DNA of 64,000 nucleotides from Bacteroidota bacterium (GTDB lineage: Bacteria > Bacteroidota > Bacteroidia > Bacteroidales > FEN-979): NCBI GenBank assembly GCA_026391795.1, contig JAPLDI010000022.1, positions 62,001 to 126,000 of the forward strand. Direction: 5' to 3'. The notes beneath the pieces are model-generated. The model was not told the origin of the DNA. It searched no databases and was given only the letters and a program-made list of their open reading frames with translations. Positions 1 through 7,845 of the stretch are shown piece by piece; the stretch's first letter is position 1; each line of letters opens with the position of its first letter. Made by a program: the position numbers and the translations under genes.

Positions 1-1405
1 CGAGGGTACAGGCCAGCTCTTCCAGGTCGTTGGCAAAGTAATGAATGCCATTTTTGAAGATGATATCTTTAAAACGTCCGCTGATGTATAGATGGCCTTC
101 AAAGAAGAACCCGATATCGCCGGTACGGAACCATTCCCCGCAGGTAGCCGCCTCAGTGGCAGCGGGATTCTTATAATAACCCCGTGTAACGCTTGGTCCC
201 TTGATCTGGATATGACCTGCCACTCCTTCTTCAGCCACCCGGTCATTCTCATCTGCGATCCTGACTTCAATATCCGTTAAGGCCGTTCCTACCTCTGAGA
301 GCAGCCTGGCCGAGGGGTCCGAAGGATCAACGGGCCTGGCCTTGTGTTCACGGTCGAGCAGGGAGGCATTAAATGCTGTGGATACGGACAGGCCATAGAG
401 GGATGAAAATGAAATGGCAAGAGTGGCCTCCGCCATCCCGTATACCGGCATCATCATTTCCGGCTTGAAATTATAGGGTTTGAGGGCTTCGACAAACTCC
501 TCCATCACCTTGACCGAAATGGGCTCGGCTCCGTTTAACAAGGTTCTCATGCCGGAGAAATCCCAATCAAAGACCTGTTTGCCCCTCTTCAGGTATTTTA
601 AAACCAATGCAAGTCCGAAGTTTGTTGTGCCCCCGATCTTAACTTTCTCACGGCTCATCACATTCAGCCATATTCCCGGGTTCATGATGAAATCGAGGGT
701 TTCGATCAGGTAGTGCGATACGCTGCCATAGATGGGTGTGATATGATACCCGATCAGTCCCATGTCGTGAAAAAGAGGCATCCAGTTGCAGAATTTATCA
801 GGATAGACAGCGCCCATTCCAATATAGATTGCATTCATGTTAATCATCAGGTTGAGATGGGAAAGCATGACACCTTTCGGATCGCCGGTACTGCCCGATG
901 AAAACTGGATGAACGCAAGGTCATCAGGAGCCAGGTTGGGCTCCGGAAATGATCCGGTAACAGTAAGTTCGTCTTTATGCTTTATTTTTCCTTCAAAAGG
1001 CGCACAGATATCCCTGACCCCTGAACTCATCATTACATAGGGGGCATCCAGCAGCTCAAATACTTTCAACAGTTTCAGCAACGGGGGGTTGTCGCCCGAA
1101 AAGGCTGCCGGGGGTTGAAGGACGGTGGGGACGAGTCCCAGGAAAAATGAGCCCCAGAGCGTTTCAACCGTTTCCCTGTTCGACCGTGTTGCTATGATGA
1201 TTTTATCACCCTGTTTCAACCCCAGGTTAGAGAGACCGGAAGCAACTTTTTTTGCTTCTTCCAGAAGGTCCTTATAGGTCTGGAAAGTAATGTTGCTGTT
1301 TTTATCGGCATACCCGACAACCAGATCCGGATGTTTATTAACGGCCCGTTTAAGAAGATCAGGGAGGGTGAGTTCAGGCTGGAGATATTCGGTCTTTTGT
1401 GGCAT
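1..1405 (-). CDS. Fatty-acyl-AMP ligase (AMP-binding enzyme), C-terminus outside window
   Basis: An ANL-superfamily adenylating enzyme that activates a carboxylic acid as acyl-AMP, presumably for transfer to the acyl carrier protein encoded just upstream. About 468 residues are visible from the ATG at 1405, starting MPQKTEYLQPELTLPDLL; the frame stays open to base 1. Near residues 165-180 lies the P-loop FSSGSTGDPKGV, followed by WMPLFHDMGLIG, a signature of the fatty-acyl-AMP ligase branch (FadD32/FAAL) rather than of acyl-CoA synthetases, and later GEWFRTGDIGFF and GRFKDIIFKNG. Its gene follows the carrier protein after about 65 bases on the same strand. ANL activity is clear; FAAL over CoA ligase is likely; the substrate is unknown. 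Confidence 0.9.
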   Translation of the reverse strand, partial: MPQKTEYLQPELTLPDLLKRAVNKHPDLVVGYADKNSNITFQTYKDLLEEAKKVASGLSNLGLKQGDKIIIATRSNRETVETLWGSFFLGLVPTVLQPPAAFSGDNPPLLKLLKVFELLDAPYVMMSSGVRDICAPFEGKIKHKDELTVTGSFPEPNLAPDDLAFIQFSSGSTGDPKGVMLSHLNLMINMNAIYIGMGAVYPDKFCNWMPLFHDMGLIGYHITPIYGSVSHYLIETLDFIMNPGIWLNVMSREKVKIGGTTNFGLALVLKYLKRGKQVFDWDFSGMRTLLNGAEPISVKVMEEFVEALKPYNFKPEMMMPVYGMAEATLAISFSSLYGLSVSTAFNASLLDREHKARPVDPSDPSARLLSEVGTALTDIEVRIADENDRVAEEGVAGHIQIKGPSVTRGYYKNPAATEAATCGEWFRTGDIGFFFEGHLYISGRFKDIIFKNGIHYFANDLEELACTL

Positions 1406-1471
1406 GTTATTCTATTTGGTTCGAGTTCTACAGTAGTATCAGCAGGTTTCGTGATAAGCAATTGATCGGGA

Positions 1472-1714
1472 TCATACCTCCTCCATCAGATTCAATCCTT
1501 CTTCGGCAAGTTGTGCAATGGTCAGATCCTCGAAGAAGAGATAAGGCGGATATTCGATTCCAAACATGTTAAGGGTATCTTCGGCCAGCAATACGGCTCG
1601 TATGGAATCAATCCCATAGGTAGCCATGGTGCAGGAAGGATCGACCGGCAAACCTTTATTCAGGTGGAGTGAGGTCCATGCAACCAGAAAATCTTGAAGG
1701 CTTTGTGTTGCCAT
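1472..1714 (-). CDS. Acyl carrier protein
   Basis: An 80-residue carrier protein with the phosphopantetheine site GIDSIRA (Ser37), placed between helices typical of ACP/PCP folds. An in-frame ATG exists 17 codons upstream (1765), but the 1714 start (MATQSLQDF) gives the normal ACP length. It is unlike the housekeeping AcpP, which is strongly acidic with a GADSLD motif, so it is probably dedicated to the neighbouring pathway. Downstream on the same strand is the acyl-AMP ligase that would load it, and divergent from it are the ketoacyl synthase and reductase that would act on the loaded acyl chain. The family is secure; the dedicated role is inferred from context. Confidence 0.85.
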   Translation of the reverse strand: MATQSLQDFLVAWTSLHLNKGLPVDPSCTMATYGIDSIRAVLLAEDTLNMFGIEYPPYLFFEDLTIAQLAEEGLNLMEEV

Positions 1715-1777
1715 TACATCCGCAATTAAAATCAGGGGGAAGCGCTCCTTTGCTCCGGCCTGCAAAATTAGAAAAAT

Positions 1778-1812
1778 TGAACCTTAAATAAAAAAAAAAA
1801 GTACATTTGTAC
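1778..1812 (+). promoter_or_regulatory. Bacteroidota-type promoter with overlapping inverted repeat
   Basis: TACATTTG at 1802-1809 fits the Bacteroidota -7 box TAnnTTTG. A TTG at 1778-1780 lies 21 bases upstream, as expected for the -33 element. The box sits inside the short inverted repeat GTACA-TT-TGTAC (1801-1812), which could be an operator. It faces the ketoacyl-ACP synthase gene, with a leader of about 35 bases. Confidence 0.55.
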
Positions 1813-1846
1813 TTTACTACACAAAAGGTTACAAGCAGATCTGCAC

Positions 1847-2932
1847 ATGGCCATTTTTGAGATAACCGATGTTCGGATTGCCGGTCTCTCGGCATGTGTT
1901 CCAAAAAAAACAATCTCCAATCAGGACTACACCTGGATATCAAGGAAAGAGCGTGAATTATTAATCAAGACCATCGGGGTTGAGAGCCGTCATAAGGCTG
2001 AGCCCGGACAGGCGGCTTCTGACCTCTGCATGCAGGCGGCAGATGAACTGCTTGAAAAACTGGGATGGGAGCGCGAGGAGATCAACCTGCTTATTTTTGT
2101 CTCACAATCACGTGATTATCTTATCCCCTCCACCTCTGCCATTTTACAGGACCGGATGAAACTGCCCAAAACCTGTATGACCCTTGACATCAACCTTGGC
2201 TGTTCAGGATACGTTTACGGGCTTTCGGTGATCAGCAGCCTGATGAAAACAACAGGTATCCCAAAAGGGTTGCTGCTGGTTGGAGATATTTCGACACTTA
2301 CTTCGGCATACCGCGATAAAAGCACCTATCCGTTATTCGGTGATGCCGGTACAGCAACCGCTCTTGAACTTAAACCCGGGGCCCCTCCGATGCAGTTTAA
2401 CCTTCAGACCGACGGAAGCGGTTATGAAGCCATTATCATTTATGACGGAGGCGCCCGCAACATTCCAAGTAAAAAATCATTTGACGTTAAAAAGTACGGG
2501 GAAGGGATTTACCGGCACCGGCTGCAACTTGCCCTGAACGGAATCGACGTATTCAATTTTTCATTGCGGGAAGTAGTTCCCAACATCAAAACAACCCTGA
2601 ATTATTTCAACCGCAACCTGGATGAGTTTGACTTCCTGCTGTTTCACCAGGCCAATCGCCTGATCAACGAGACCTTGCGCAAAATGCTGAAGGTTGCCCC
2701 GGAGAGAGTCCCCTACTCGCTTCAGTACTTTGGCAATACCAGTTGTGCCTCCATACCGGTTACCATGGTAAGCCAGATCAGGAATGCGATTCAGGAAAAA
2801 CCCCAAAAACTGTTGCTCTCCGCCTTCGGGATCGGGCTATCCTGGGGTACTGCCCTGATTGAAACCGATGGCCTGGTTGTTCCTGAACTCAGTGAACAGG
2901 AGTTTATTCCCTTAACGTCTGTTAAAAAATGA
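1847..2932 (+). CDS. 3-oxoacyl-ACP synthase III family protein (FabH-like)
   Basis: A thiolase-fold condensing enzyme of 361 residues. The catalytic triad can be read directly: Cys119 in [13 protein letters not shown], His267 in [10 protein letters not shown] and Asn297 in [16 protein letters not shown] enzymes condense a primer acyl thioester with malonyl-ACP. It overlaps the following reductase by ATGA and lies divergent from an ACP and an acyl-AMP ligase, so it is probably a pathway-specific synthase rather than the housekeeping FabH. No dehydratase or enoyl reductase is nearby, suggesting that the chain stops at the 3-hydroxyacyl stage. Family assignment is confident; primer specificity is unknown. 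Confidence 0.9.
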   Translation: MAIFEITDVRIAGLSACVPKKTISNQDYTWISRKERELLIKTIGVESRHKAEPGQAASDLCMQAADELLEKLGWEREEINLLIFVSQSRDYLIPSTSAILQDRMKLPKTCMTLDINLGCSGYVYGLSVISSLMKTTGIPKGLLLVGDISTLTSAYRDKSTYPLFGDAGTATALELKPGAPPMQFNLQTDGSGYEAIIIYDGGARNIPSKKSFDVKKYGEGIYRHRLQLALNGIDVFNFSLREVVPNIKTTLNYFNRNLDEFDFLLFHQANRLINETLRKMLKVAPERVPYSLQYFGNTSCASIPVTMVSQIRNAIQEKPQKLLLSAFGIGLSWGTALIETDGLVVPELSEQEFIPLTSVKK

Positions 2933-3663
2933 GCGCTTTCGACCTTAACGGTAAAACAGTTCTTGTCACCGGCGCTTCGTCCGGTATCGGCAAACAAACC
3001 GCCATCACTGCATCGAAGCAGGGTGCCAGGCTTGTGATCACGGGAAGAAATGCAGAACGGCTTGAAGAAACGTTTAAATCACTTCACGGCGAAGGGCATC
3101 TGCAGCTTCTTGCCGATCTCACCATTCAGGCTGACATTGACCGGATGGTTGCCCAGTTGCCCATCCTGAACGGTCTTGTTCACAGCACCGGCATTTCTGA
3201 TATGACCCCTGCCAGCTATATAACTTCCGAGACCATTGCCCGTACGTTCCGGATCAGTTTCGATGCAATTGTTCTGCTGACGGCCGGGATCCTGAGCAGG
3301 AAAAAACTGGCGAAAAATGACAGTTCCATCGTCTTCATATCCTCCATCTCCACAACCTATCCTTTTATCGGTGGTTCCATGTATGTAAGTGCGAAAGCTG
3401 CAATTGAAGGATATGCCCGTGTTCTCGCCAAAGAGCTGGTTCAGCGCGGAACCAGGGTAAACTGCATAGCCCCTGCCCTGGTCAGAACGCCGATGATGGA
3501 TGAAACAGCCGTGAATTATTCACAGGAAGTTGTTGATCAGATTGAAAAGCTTCAGCCGCTGGGCCTCGGAGATCCGGAGGATGTTGCCAATACAATCGTC
3601 TATTTCCTGTCGGATGCATCAAAATGGGTAACCGGCGGACACCTAATTCTGGGAGGAGGCTGA
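2929..3663 (+). CDS. SDR-family 3-oxoacyl-ACP reductase-like oxidoreductase
   Basis: A classical short-chain dehydrogenase of 244 residues with the nucleotide-binding motif TGASSGIG (residues 14-21), a catalytic Ser at 138/139, and Tyr152 and Lys156 in YVSAKAA. The overall pattern is FabG-like. Its start codon overlaps the stop of the ketoacyl synthase (ATGA), implying translational coupling, so the likely substrate is the 3-oxoacyl thioester made by that enzyme and the likely product a 3-hydroxyacyl-ACP. The substrate is inferred from the operon and was not read from the protein. Confidence 0.9.
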   Translation: MSAFDLNGKTVLVTGASSGIGKQTAITASKQGARLVITGRNAERLEETFKSLHGEGHLQLLADLTIQADIDRMVAQLPILNGLVHSTGISDMTPASYITSETIARTFRISFDAIVLLTAGILSRKKLAKNDSSIVFISSISTTYPFIGGSMYVSAKAAIEGYARVLAKELVQRGTRVNCIAPALVRTPMMDETAVNYSQEVVDQIEKLQPLGLGDPEDVANTIVYFLSDASKWVTGGHLILGGG

Positions 3664-3664
3664 C

Positions 3665-4609
3665 ATGACAACCCTGAAAACACCCGATTATTCAATCGTT
3701 GTCCCGGTTTTTAACAGCTGTGAATCGCTGGAAGAACTTTACCACCGGATTGAAAAGGCCATGAACGGTACAGGCAAATCCTTCGAGGTACTGTTCATCG
3801 ATGATGACAGCCGGGATGCCAGCTGGGATAAACTCCAATCGCTCCGGGAGAGGAATCCTGATCATGTGACCGCAATAAGGCTTGCACGTAATTTCGGTCA
3901 GCACAATGCAACCGTTTGCGGCATTGCCCAGGCTTCCGGGACCTTCATTTTTACGATGGATGACGACCTTCAGCATCCGCCCGAAGAGATGCCAAAACTG
4001 ATCGCGGTCATGGAACTGGGTGATGCCGACCTGGTTTATGGAATTTCGGATCTGAAACAACACTCCGTTTCCCGCAACCTTGGCAGCTCTGCCGTTAAAG
4101 CCTCTTCCCGCCATCTCTTCAGTTCAAAAGGGAATGGATCTTCCTTCAGGCTGTTGAGATCATCCCTTGCAAAAAACCTGCTGAACCATCAGCTGAATTT
4201 TATTTTCATTGACGAACTTTTCAACTGGTACACAAACCATATAGAATTTGTTCAGGTAGAACATCATAAACGGCCTTATCAGAAATCGACCTATACCTAC
4301 CATTCCCTGTTTTCGATGTTTGCAAACCTTGTTATTTACTATACTTCCATCCCGCTTCGGGCAATGGTTTATGGCGGGTTTATTTCTTCCTTTCTCAGTC
4401 TGCTGATTGGTGTGTGGTTCATCTACCGGAAAATTGTTCACAATGTCCCTCTCGGGTTTACTGCCCTGATTGTAGCCGTGTTGTTTTCCACAAGCATCAT
4501 TCTCCTTTCGCTGGGAGTGATCGGAGAGTATCTCAGCCGGATTTACAGTGTTCAGAACCATAAACCGCCTTTTGCCATTAAAACCTTACTGCGAAATGAT
4601 ATTTCATAA
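3665..4609 (+). CDS. Family 2 glycosyltransferase, DPM1/ArnC/GtrB-like
   Basis: A 314-residue GT2 enzyme that starts one base after the reductase stop. An N-terminal GT-A domain shows YSIVVPVFNS, VLFIDDDSRD and the metal/nucleotide motif FTMDDDLQHPPEEMP (Asp99-101). Two hydrophobic segments at about residues 232-256 and 268-292 match the C-terminal membrane pair of polyprenyl-phosphate glycosyltransferases. Such enzymes move a sugar from a nucleotide donor to undecaprenyl or dolichyl phosphate on the cytoplasmic face. In this cluster it would make the lipid-linked sugar that the acyltransferases modify. The fold is certain; sugar and acceptor are not known. Confidence 0.88.
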   Translation: MTTLKTPDYSIVVPVFNSCESLEELYHRIEKAMNGTGKSFEVLFIDDDSRDASWDKLQSLRERNPDHVTAIRLARNFGQHNATVCGIAQASGTFIFTMDDDLQHPPEEMPKLIAVMELGDADLVYGISDLKQHSVSRNLGSSAVKASSRHLFSSKGNGSSFRLLRSSLAKNLLNHQLNFIFIDELFNWYTNHIEFVQVEHHKRPYQKSTYTYHSLFSMFANLVIYYTSIPLRAMVYGGFISSFLSLLIGVWFIYRKIVHNVPLGFTALIVAVLFSTSIILLSLGVIGEYLSRIYSVQNHKPPFAIKTLLRNDIS

Positions 4610-5294
4610 ATACGGGATTACGCTGGAGCGGCTGAAGGAGGGGGATATTGAGATGGTCAGGCAGTGGAGGAACTCGGATCCGGTGAGGCTGAACATGAAC
4701 TATCGTGAGATCATCACAAGGAAGCAGCAGCGCGAATGGTTCCAGTCTATCAATAATGAAAAATTCCACTATGTAGTTATACAATACCAGGGAGAAAAAA
4801 TCGGACTTCTCAATGATAAAAACATTGACTGGGATTCCCTCACATCCGAAACAGGAATATTTATCGGAAGGCCTGAGTTCTATCATACATTTGTACCCTA
4901 TCTCGTTTCGGTTGCAGGCATTGAATACCTGTTTCATCTGTTGGGCTGGAAAAAACAGTTTGCACACATCATGAGATCAAATCGCAACGCCATCAAATAC
5001 AATCTTGAACTCGGCTACAGGCTTTGTGAAGGTCAGAAGGACGAGGAGTGTCAGTTGTACGAGTTGACACGTGAAAGTTTTGAAGAGGCTGCCGGAAAAA
5101 TCAGGAAGATGGTCAGATCAATTTCTTCGGGAAACACAAAAAGTAAAATATTGCTCGAACACGAAGATTACAAGACCGGCATCGCCCAGAAATTTGAAAG
5201 CCTGTTGAATGCAAACCCCCATCATCTGGTTCGGGAAGAGACGGAAGAAGGCATATGGTACCTCGAAGCAGAAGATACTATGGTTGTTAAGTAA
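4596..5294 (+). CDS. GNAT-family N-acyltransferase, RimL/PseH-like
   Basis: A 232-residue protein starting MIFHKYGITLERLKEGD at 4596; an upstream in-frame ATG at 4548 would overlap the glycosyltransferase by 62 bases and is less likely. With the chosen start the overlap is 14 bases. The N-terminal half resembles RimJ/RimL and PseH/FlmH sugar N-acetyltransferases (LERLKEGDIEMVRQWRNS; later HIMRSNRNAIKYNLELGY). The C-terminal 70 residues are not recognised. In this operon it could transfer the ACP-borne hydroxyacyl group, or acetyl from acetyl-CoA, to an amino sugar; this is inference. Confidence 0.75.
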   Translation: MIFHKYGITLERLKEGDIEMVRQWRNSDPVRLNMNYREIITRKQQREWFQSINNEKFHYVVIQYQGEKIGLLNDKNIDWDSLTSETGIFIGRPEFYHTFVPYLVSVAGIEYLFHLLGWKKQFAHIMRSNRNAIKYNLELGYRLCEGQKDEECQLYELTRESFEEAAGKIRKMVRSISSGNTKSKILLEHEDYKTGIAQKFESLLNANPHHLVREETEEGIWYLEAEDTMVVK

Positions 5295-5308
5295 TAAGCT
5301 GGCAGGAT

Positions 5309-6763
5309 ATGCTTTTTAATTCCATAGGATATATCGTTTTCCTCCCTCTTGTAGTCATTCTCTATTATTGGCTTCCTTTCCGATTTCGCTGGATCCTGCT
5401 CCTGGTGTCCAGCTATTTCTTTTACATCCTCTGGCGGGTCGAATTCGTGCTGGTATTGATGACCGCCACCCTGGTCTCCTATTACGCAGCGGTGCAAATG
5501 GGAAAACTCCCGAATAAAAAACAACGCATGAACTACCTGGTTCTTTCGATTGTCGTCAACCTGGGAATGCTTGTCTTCTTCAAGTATTTTGGATTTTTCA
5601 GTAATCTCATCAACAGCATTGCCGGGTTCACCGGAAAAAAGAATTTCATCCCGCTCTATAGCATCCTTATTCCCATCGGGATTTCCTTTTACACGTTCCA
5701 GACCATCGGGTATGCTGTGGATGTATACCGGGGCGTTCTCAAACCTGAAAAGCATCTCGGCACCTATGCCTTGTTTGTATCCTTCTTCCCGCTGGTACTG
5801 GCCGGCCCGATTGAAAGGGGGCGGAGGCTCATCCCCCAGTTCCATGTCAAACATGATTTCAGTCCGGAGCTTTTCACGAGCGGCCTTCGCCTCATCCTCT
5901 GGGGCATGTTTAAAAAAGTTGTGATTGCCGACAGGCTCTCTCTTTTTATACAACCGGTTTTCAGTAATATCGGTTATTTTCATGGCGTTGAGATCGGGAT
6001 CACCCTGGTGATGAAAATGATGCAGGTGTATGCTGACTTCTCAGGCTATACCGATATCGCCATCGGATCGGCGCGGCTCATGGGATTCAACCTGAGTCCG
6101 AACTTTAACCGGCCCTTCAGCGCAACATCAATTGCTGATTTCTGGAGCCGGTGGCACATCTCACTTACTTCGTGGCTGCGTGACTATGTCTACTTTTCCC
6201 TGCCTTCCAAACATCATGGGAAAACGGTGATGTGGCGGCTGAACCTCAACCTGATAATCCTTTTCGTCCTGGTTGGTTTCTGGCATGGTCCCAACTGGAA
6301 TTTTATCATTTTTGGTCTGCTGCATGGCACTTTTATGGTGTTGGCCAGGGTTTTCCATCCTTTCCTGCTGAATTTTAACAAGGTCACGGGGTTAAGCAGG
6401 GTACCCAGGCTGCTCAACAGCCTGAACATAGCTGTTACCTTTATCCTTGTATGTTCTACGGTATTTTTCTTCGGGTCGCATTCGGTGCATGACTCTTTCC
6501 TGATGATCCGCAACCTGGCCGATTTCAGCAAGACCGACAAAGCCATCCTATTGCCTTTATTAAAAAATTACGACTTTTTGCTTGGCGTAGCGTTGGTTCT
6601 TTTCATGCTCTATTTCGAATACCTGATCAAAGTGAAATCTTTTGCGGTGAAATTTCTGAGTAAACCCATTGCACTGCGTTATTCGGCTTACCTGTTTATG
6701 TTGTTTTTCCTGCTTGTCTTCGGGCTGTTCGCCAGTCAGCAGTTTTTCTATTTTCAATTTTAG
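5309..6763 (+). CDS. MBOAT-family membrane O-acyltransferase (AlgI-like)
   Basis: A 484-residue polytopic membrane protein. The MBOAT signatures are present: His283 in WSRWHISLTSWLRDY and the catalytic His326 in GFWHGPNWNFIIFG. In alginate, cellulose and teichoic-acid systems AlgI/DltB-type proteins pass acyl groups across the membrane to a partner that O-acylates an extracytoplasmic glycan. The next gene, one base downstream, encodes a membrane-anchored SGNH-like protein that fits the partner role (as AlgJ/AlgX or DltD do). Family and pairing are strong; the target glycan is unknown. Confidence 0.92.
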   Translation: MLFNSIGYIVFLPLVVILYYWLPFRFRWILLLVSSYFFYILWRVEFVLVLMTATLVSYYAAVQMGKLPNKKQRMNYLVLSIVVNLGMLVFFKYFGFFSNLINSIAGFTGKKNFIPLYSILIPIGISFYTFQTIGYAVDVYRGVLKPEKHLGTYALFVSFFPLVLAGPIERGRRLIPQFHVKHDFSPELFTSGLRLILWGMFKKVVIADRLSLFIQPVFSNIGYFHGVEIGITLVMKMMQVYADFSGYTDIAIGSARLMGFNLSPNFNRPFSATSIADFWSRWHISLTSWLRDYVYFSLPSKHHGKTVMWRLNLNLIILFVLVGFWHGPNWNFIIFGLLHGTFMVLARVFHPFLLNFNKVTGLSRVPRLLNSLNIAVTFILVCSTVFFFGSHSVHDSFLMIRNLADFSKTDKAILLPLLKNYDFLLGVALVLFMLYFEYLIKVKSFAVKFLSKPIALRYSAYLFMLFFLLVFGLFASQQFFYFQF

Positions 6764-6764
6764 G

Positions 6765-7793
6765 ATGGTGACGAACAAACAGTTTTTTAAAAGATCCCTG
6801 GTTTTTATCCTGCTTGCAGTAGCGATAAATACCCTGCTGAATTTCGGATACAACCGCGGGATGTTTTATTTCAGGCAATGCCGGGTGCAGGATGAGCAAT
6901 TCAGGAATTATCCCGATACCCTGAAATACCTGATGCTCGGCAATTCACATAACCGGATCGACCCGGCCCTGCTTGGAAACGGATTCAGTTATATCATGCC
7001 CAAGGAAGTTTACACCCAGACCTATTACAAACTGAAGTACATCCTTGAGAAAACAAATAAAAAGCCGGAATACATATTCCTCTCGATTGATCCTGTAAAC
7101 TTCAGTCCGAGAGTTGAAAAAGAGATGGCCTTTGACGGATACTGGCGAAAGTTTGTCAACTATTTTGAGCTTCTTCGTGAACGAAATGACCCCGGTTACT
7201 TCAGGAACTGGCTGGATGGCTATTTTTTCTCCTATGCGGGAAATTACCGGTATATGCTGATGTCGGTGGTCTTCCGTAAAACAGACCTCGGCCTTATAAA
7301 AAACGGATATATCCCCGCACGGAATTACAGGAATTTTTCAAAAGAACCGGACCGGGAATCCTTAGGGTTTAAAATTGCGACCGTTTACCTTTCAAGTTAT
7401 GGCGGAATTTCAACACTTGAAGATACCCGATCCTATCAGAAAATCCTGACCCTGTGCAGACAGCATAAAATACACCTCATCCTGCTCAGGATGCCTTTTA
7501 CCGATGAATATTTAAAATATGCAAGAAGGATGATCAACCTGGATCAACTTGATCGCGAAATAGTGGCCCTTACCCGCAAGTATTGTGATGATTTTATTGT
7601 TTTTGATTTCAGGAACGATTTCAAAGGGAAACCGGAACTATTCTTCAACGCTGATCATATAAACCCCGACGGGGCATCTATCGTCAGCAATAAAATTAAA
7701 GAAGAACTTTCAAAAATAAAGGATTTTAAAGAGGTGACCGGCAGCACCTTCAGATCCGAATCAGGATCTGCAGCCTGTCCAAAATCCCGGTAA
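6765..7793 (+). CDS. Membrane-anchored SGNH/GDSL-like protein, MBOAT partner
   Basis: A 342-residue protein starting MVTNKQFFKRSLVF, one base after the MBOAT stop; an earlier in-frame ATG (6669) lies inside that gene and is unlikely. One N-terminal membrane segment covers about residues 11-27. The domain begins with MLGNSHNRIDPALL (candidate nucleophile Ser61) and ends with NADHINPDG (Asp297, His298), which fits the block I and block V catalytic residues of SGNH enzymes. AlgJ/AlgX and DltD use this fold to finish O-acyl transfer in the periplasm. The function is inferred from fold signature and adjacency; I do not recognise a named family. Confidence 0.72.
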   Translation: MVTNKQFFKRSLVFILLAVAINTLLNFGYNRGMFYFRQCRVQDEQFRNYPDTLKYLMLGNSHNRIDPALLGNGFSYIMPKEVYTQTYYKLKYILEKTNKKPEYIFLSIDPVNFSPRVEKEMAFDGYWRKFVNYFELLRERNDPGYFRNWLDGYFFSYAGNYRYMLMSVVFRKTDLGLIKNGYIPARNYRNFSKEPDRESLGFKIATVYLSSYGGISTLEDTRSYQKILTLCRQHKIHLILLRMPFTDEYLKYARRMINLDQLDREIVALTRKYCDDFIVFDFRNDFKGKPELFFNADHINPDGASIVSNKIKEELSKIKDFKEVTGSTFRSESGSAACPKSR

Positions 7794-7845
7794 GCGATCT
7801 TTCATCCAACGCTATTCTTTACATTTTTTCCCGAAAATCCTTTCT

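Noticed and set aside
5222-5983. A 253-codon minus-strand frame
   Set aside because: It is opposite the well-conserved MBOAT gene; the sequence is Glu/Asp/His-rich as expected for the complement of membrane-protein codons.
7751-7770. Perfect hairpin CAGATCC-GAATCA-GGATCTG near the end of the SGNH gene
   Set aside because: It is inside coding sequence with no T-run after it, so I did not call it a terminator.
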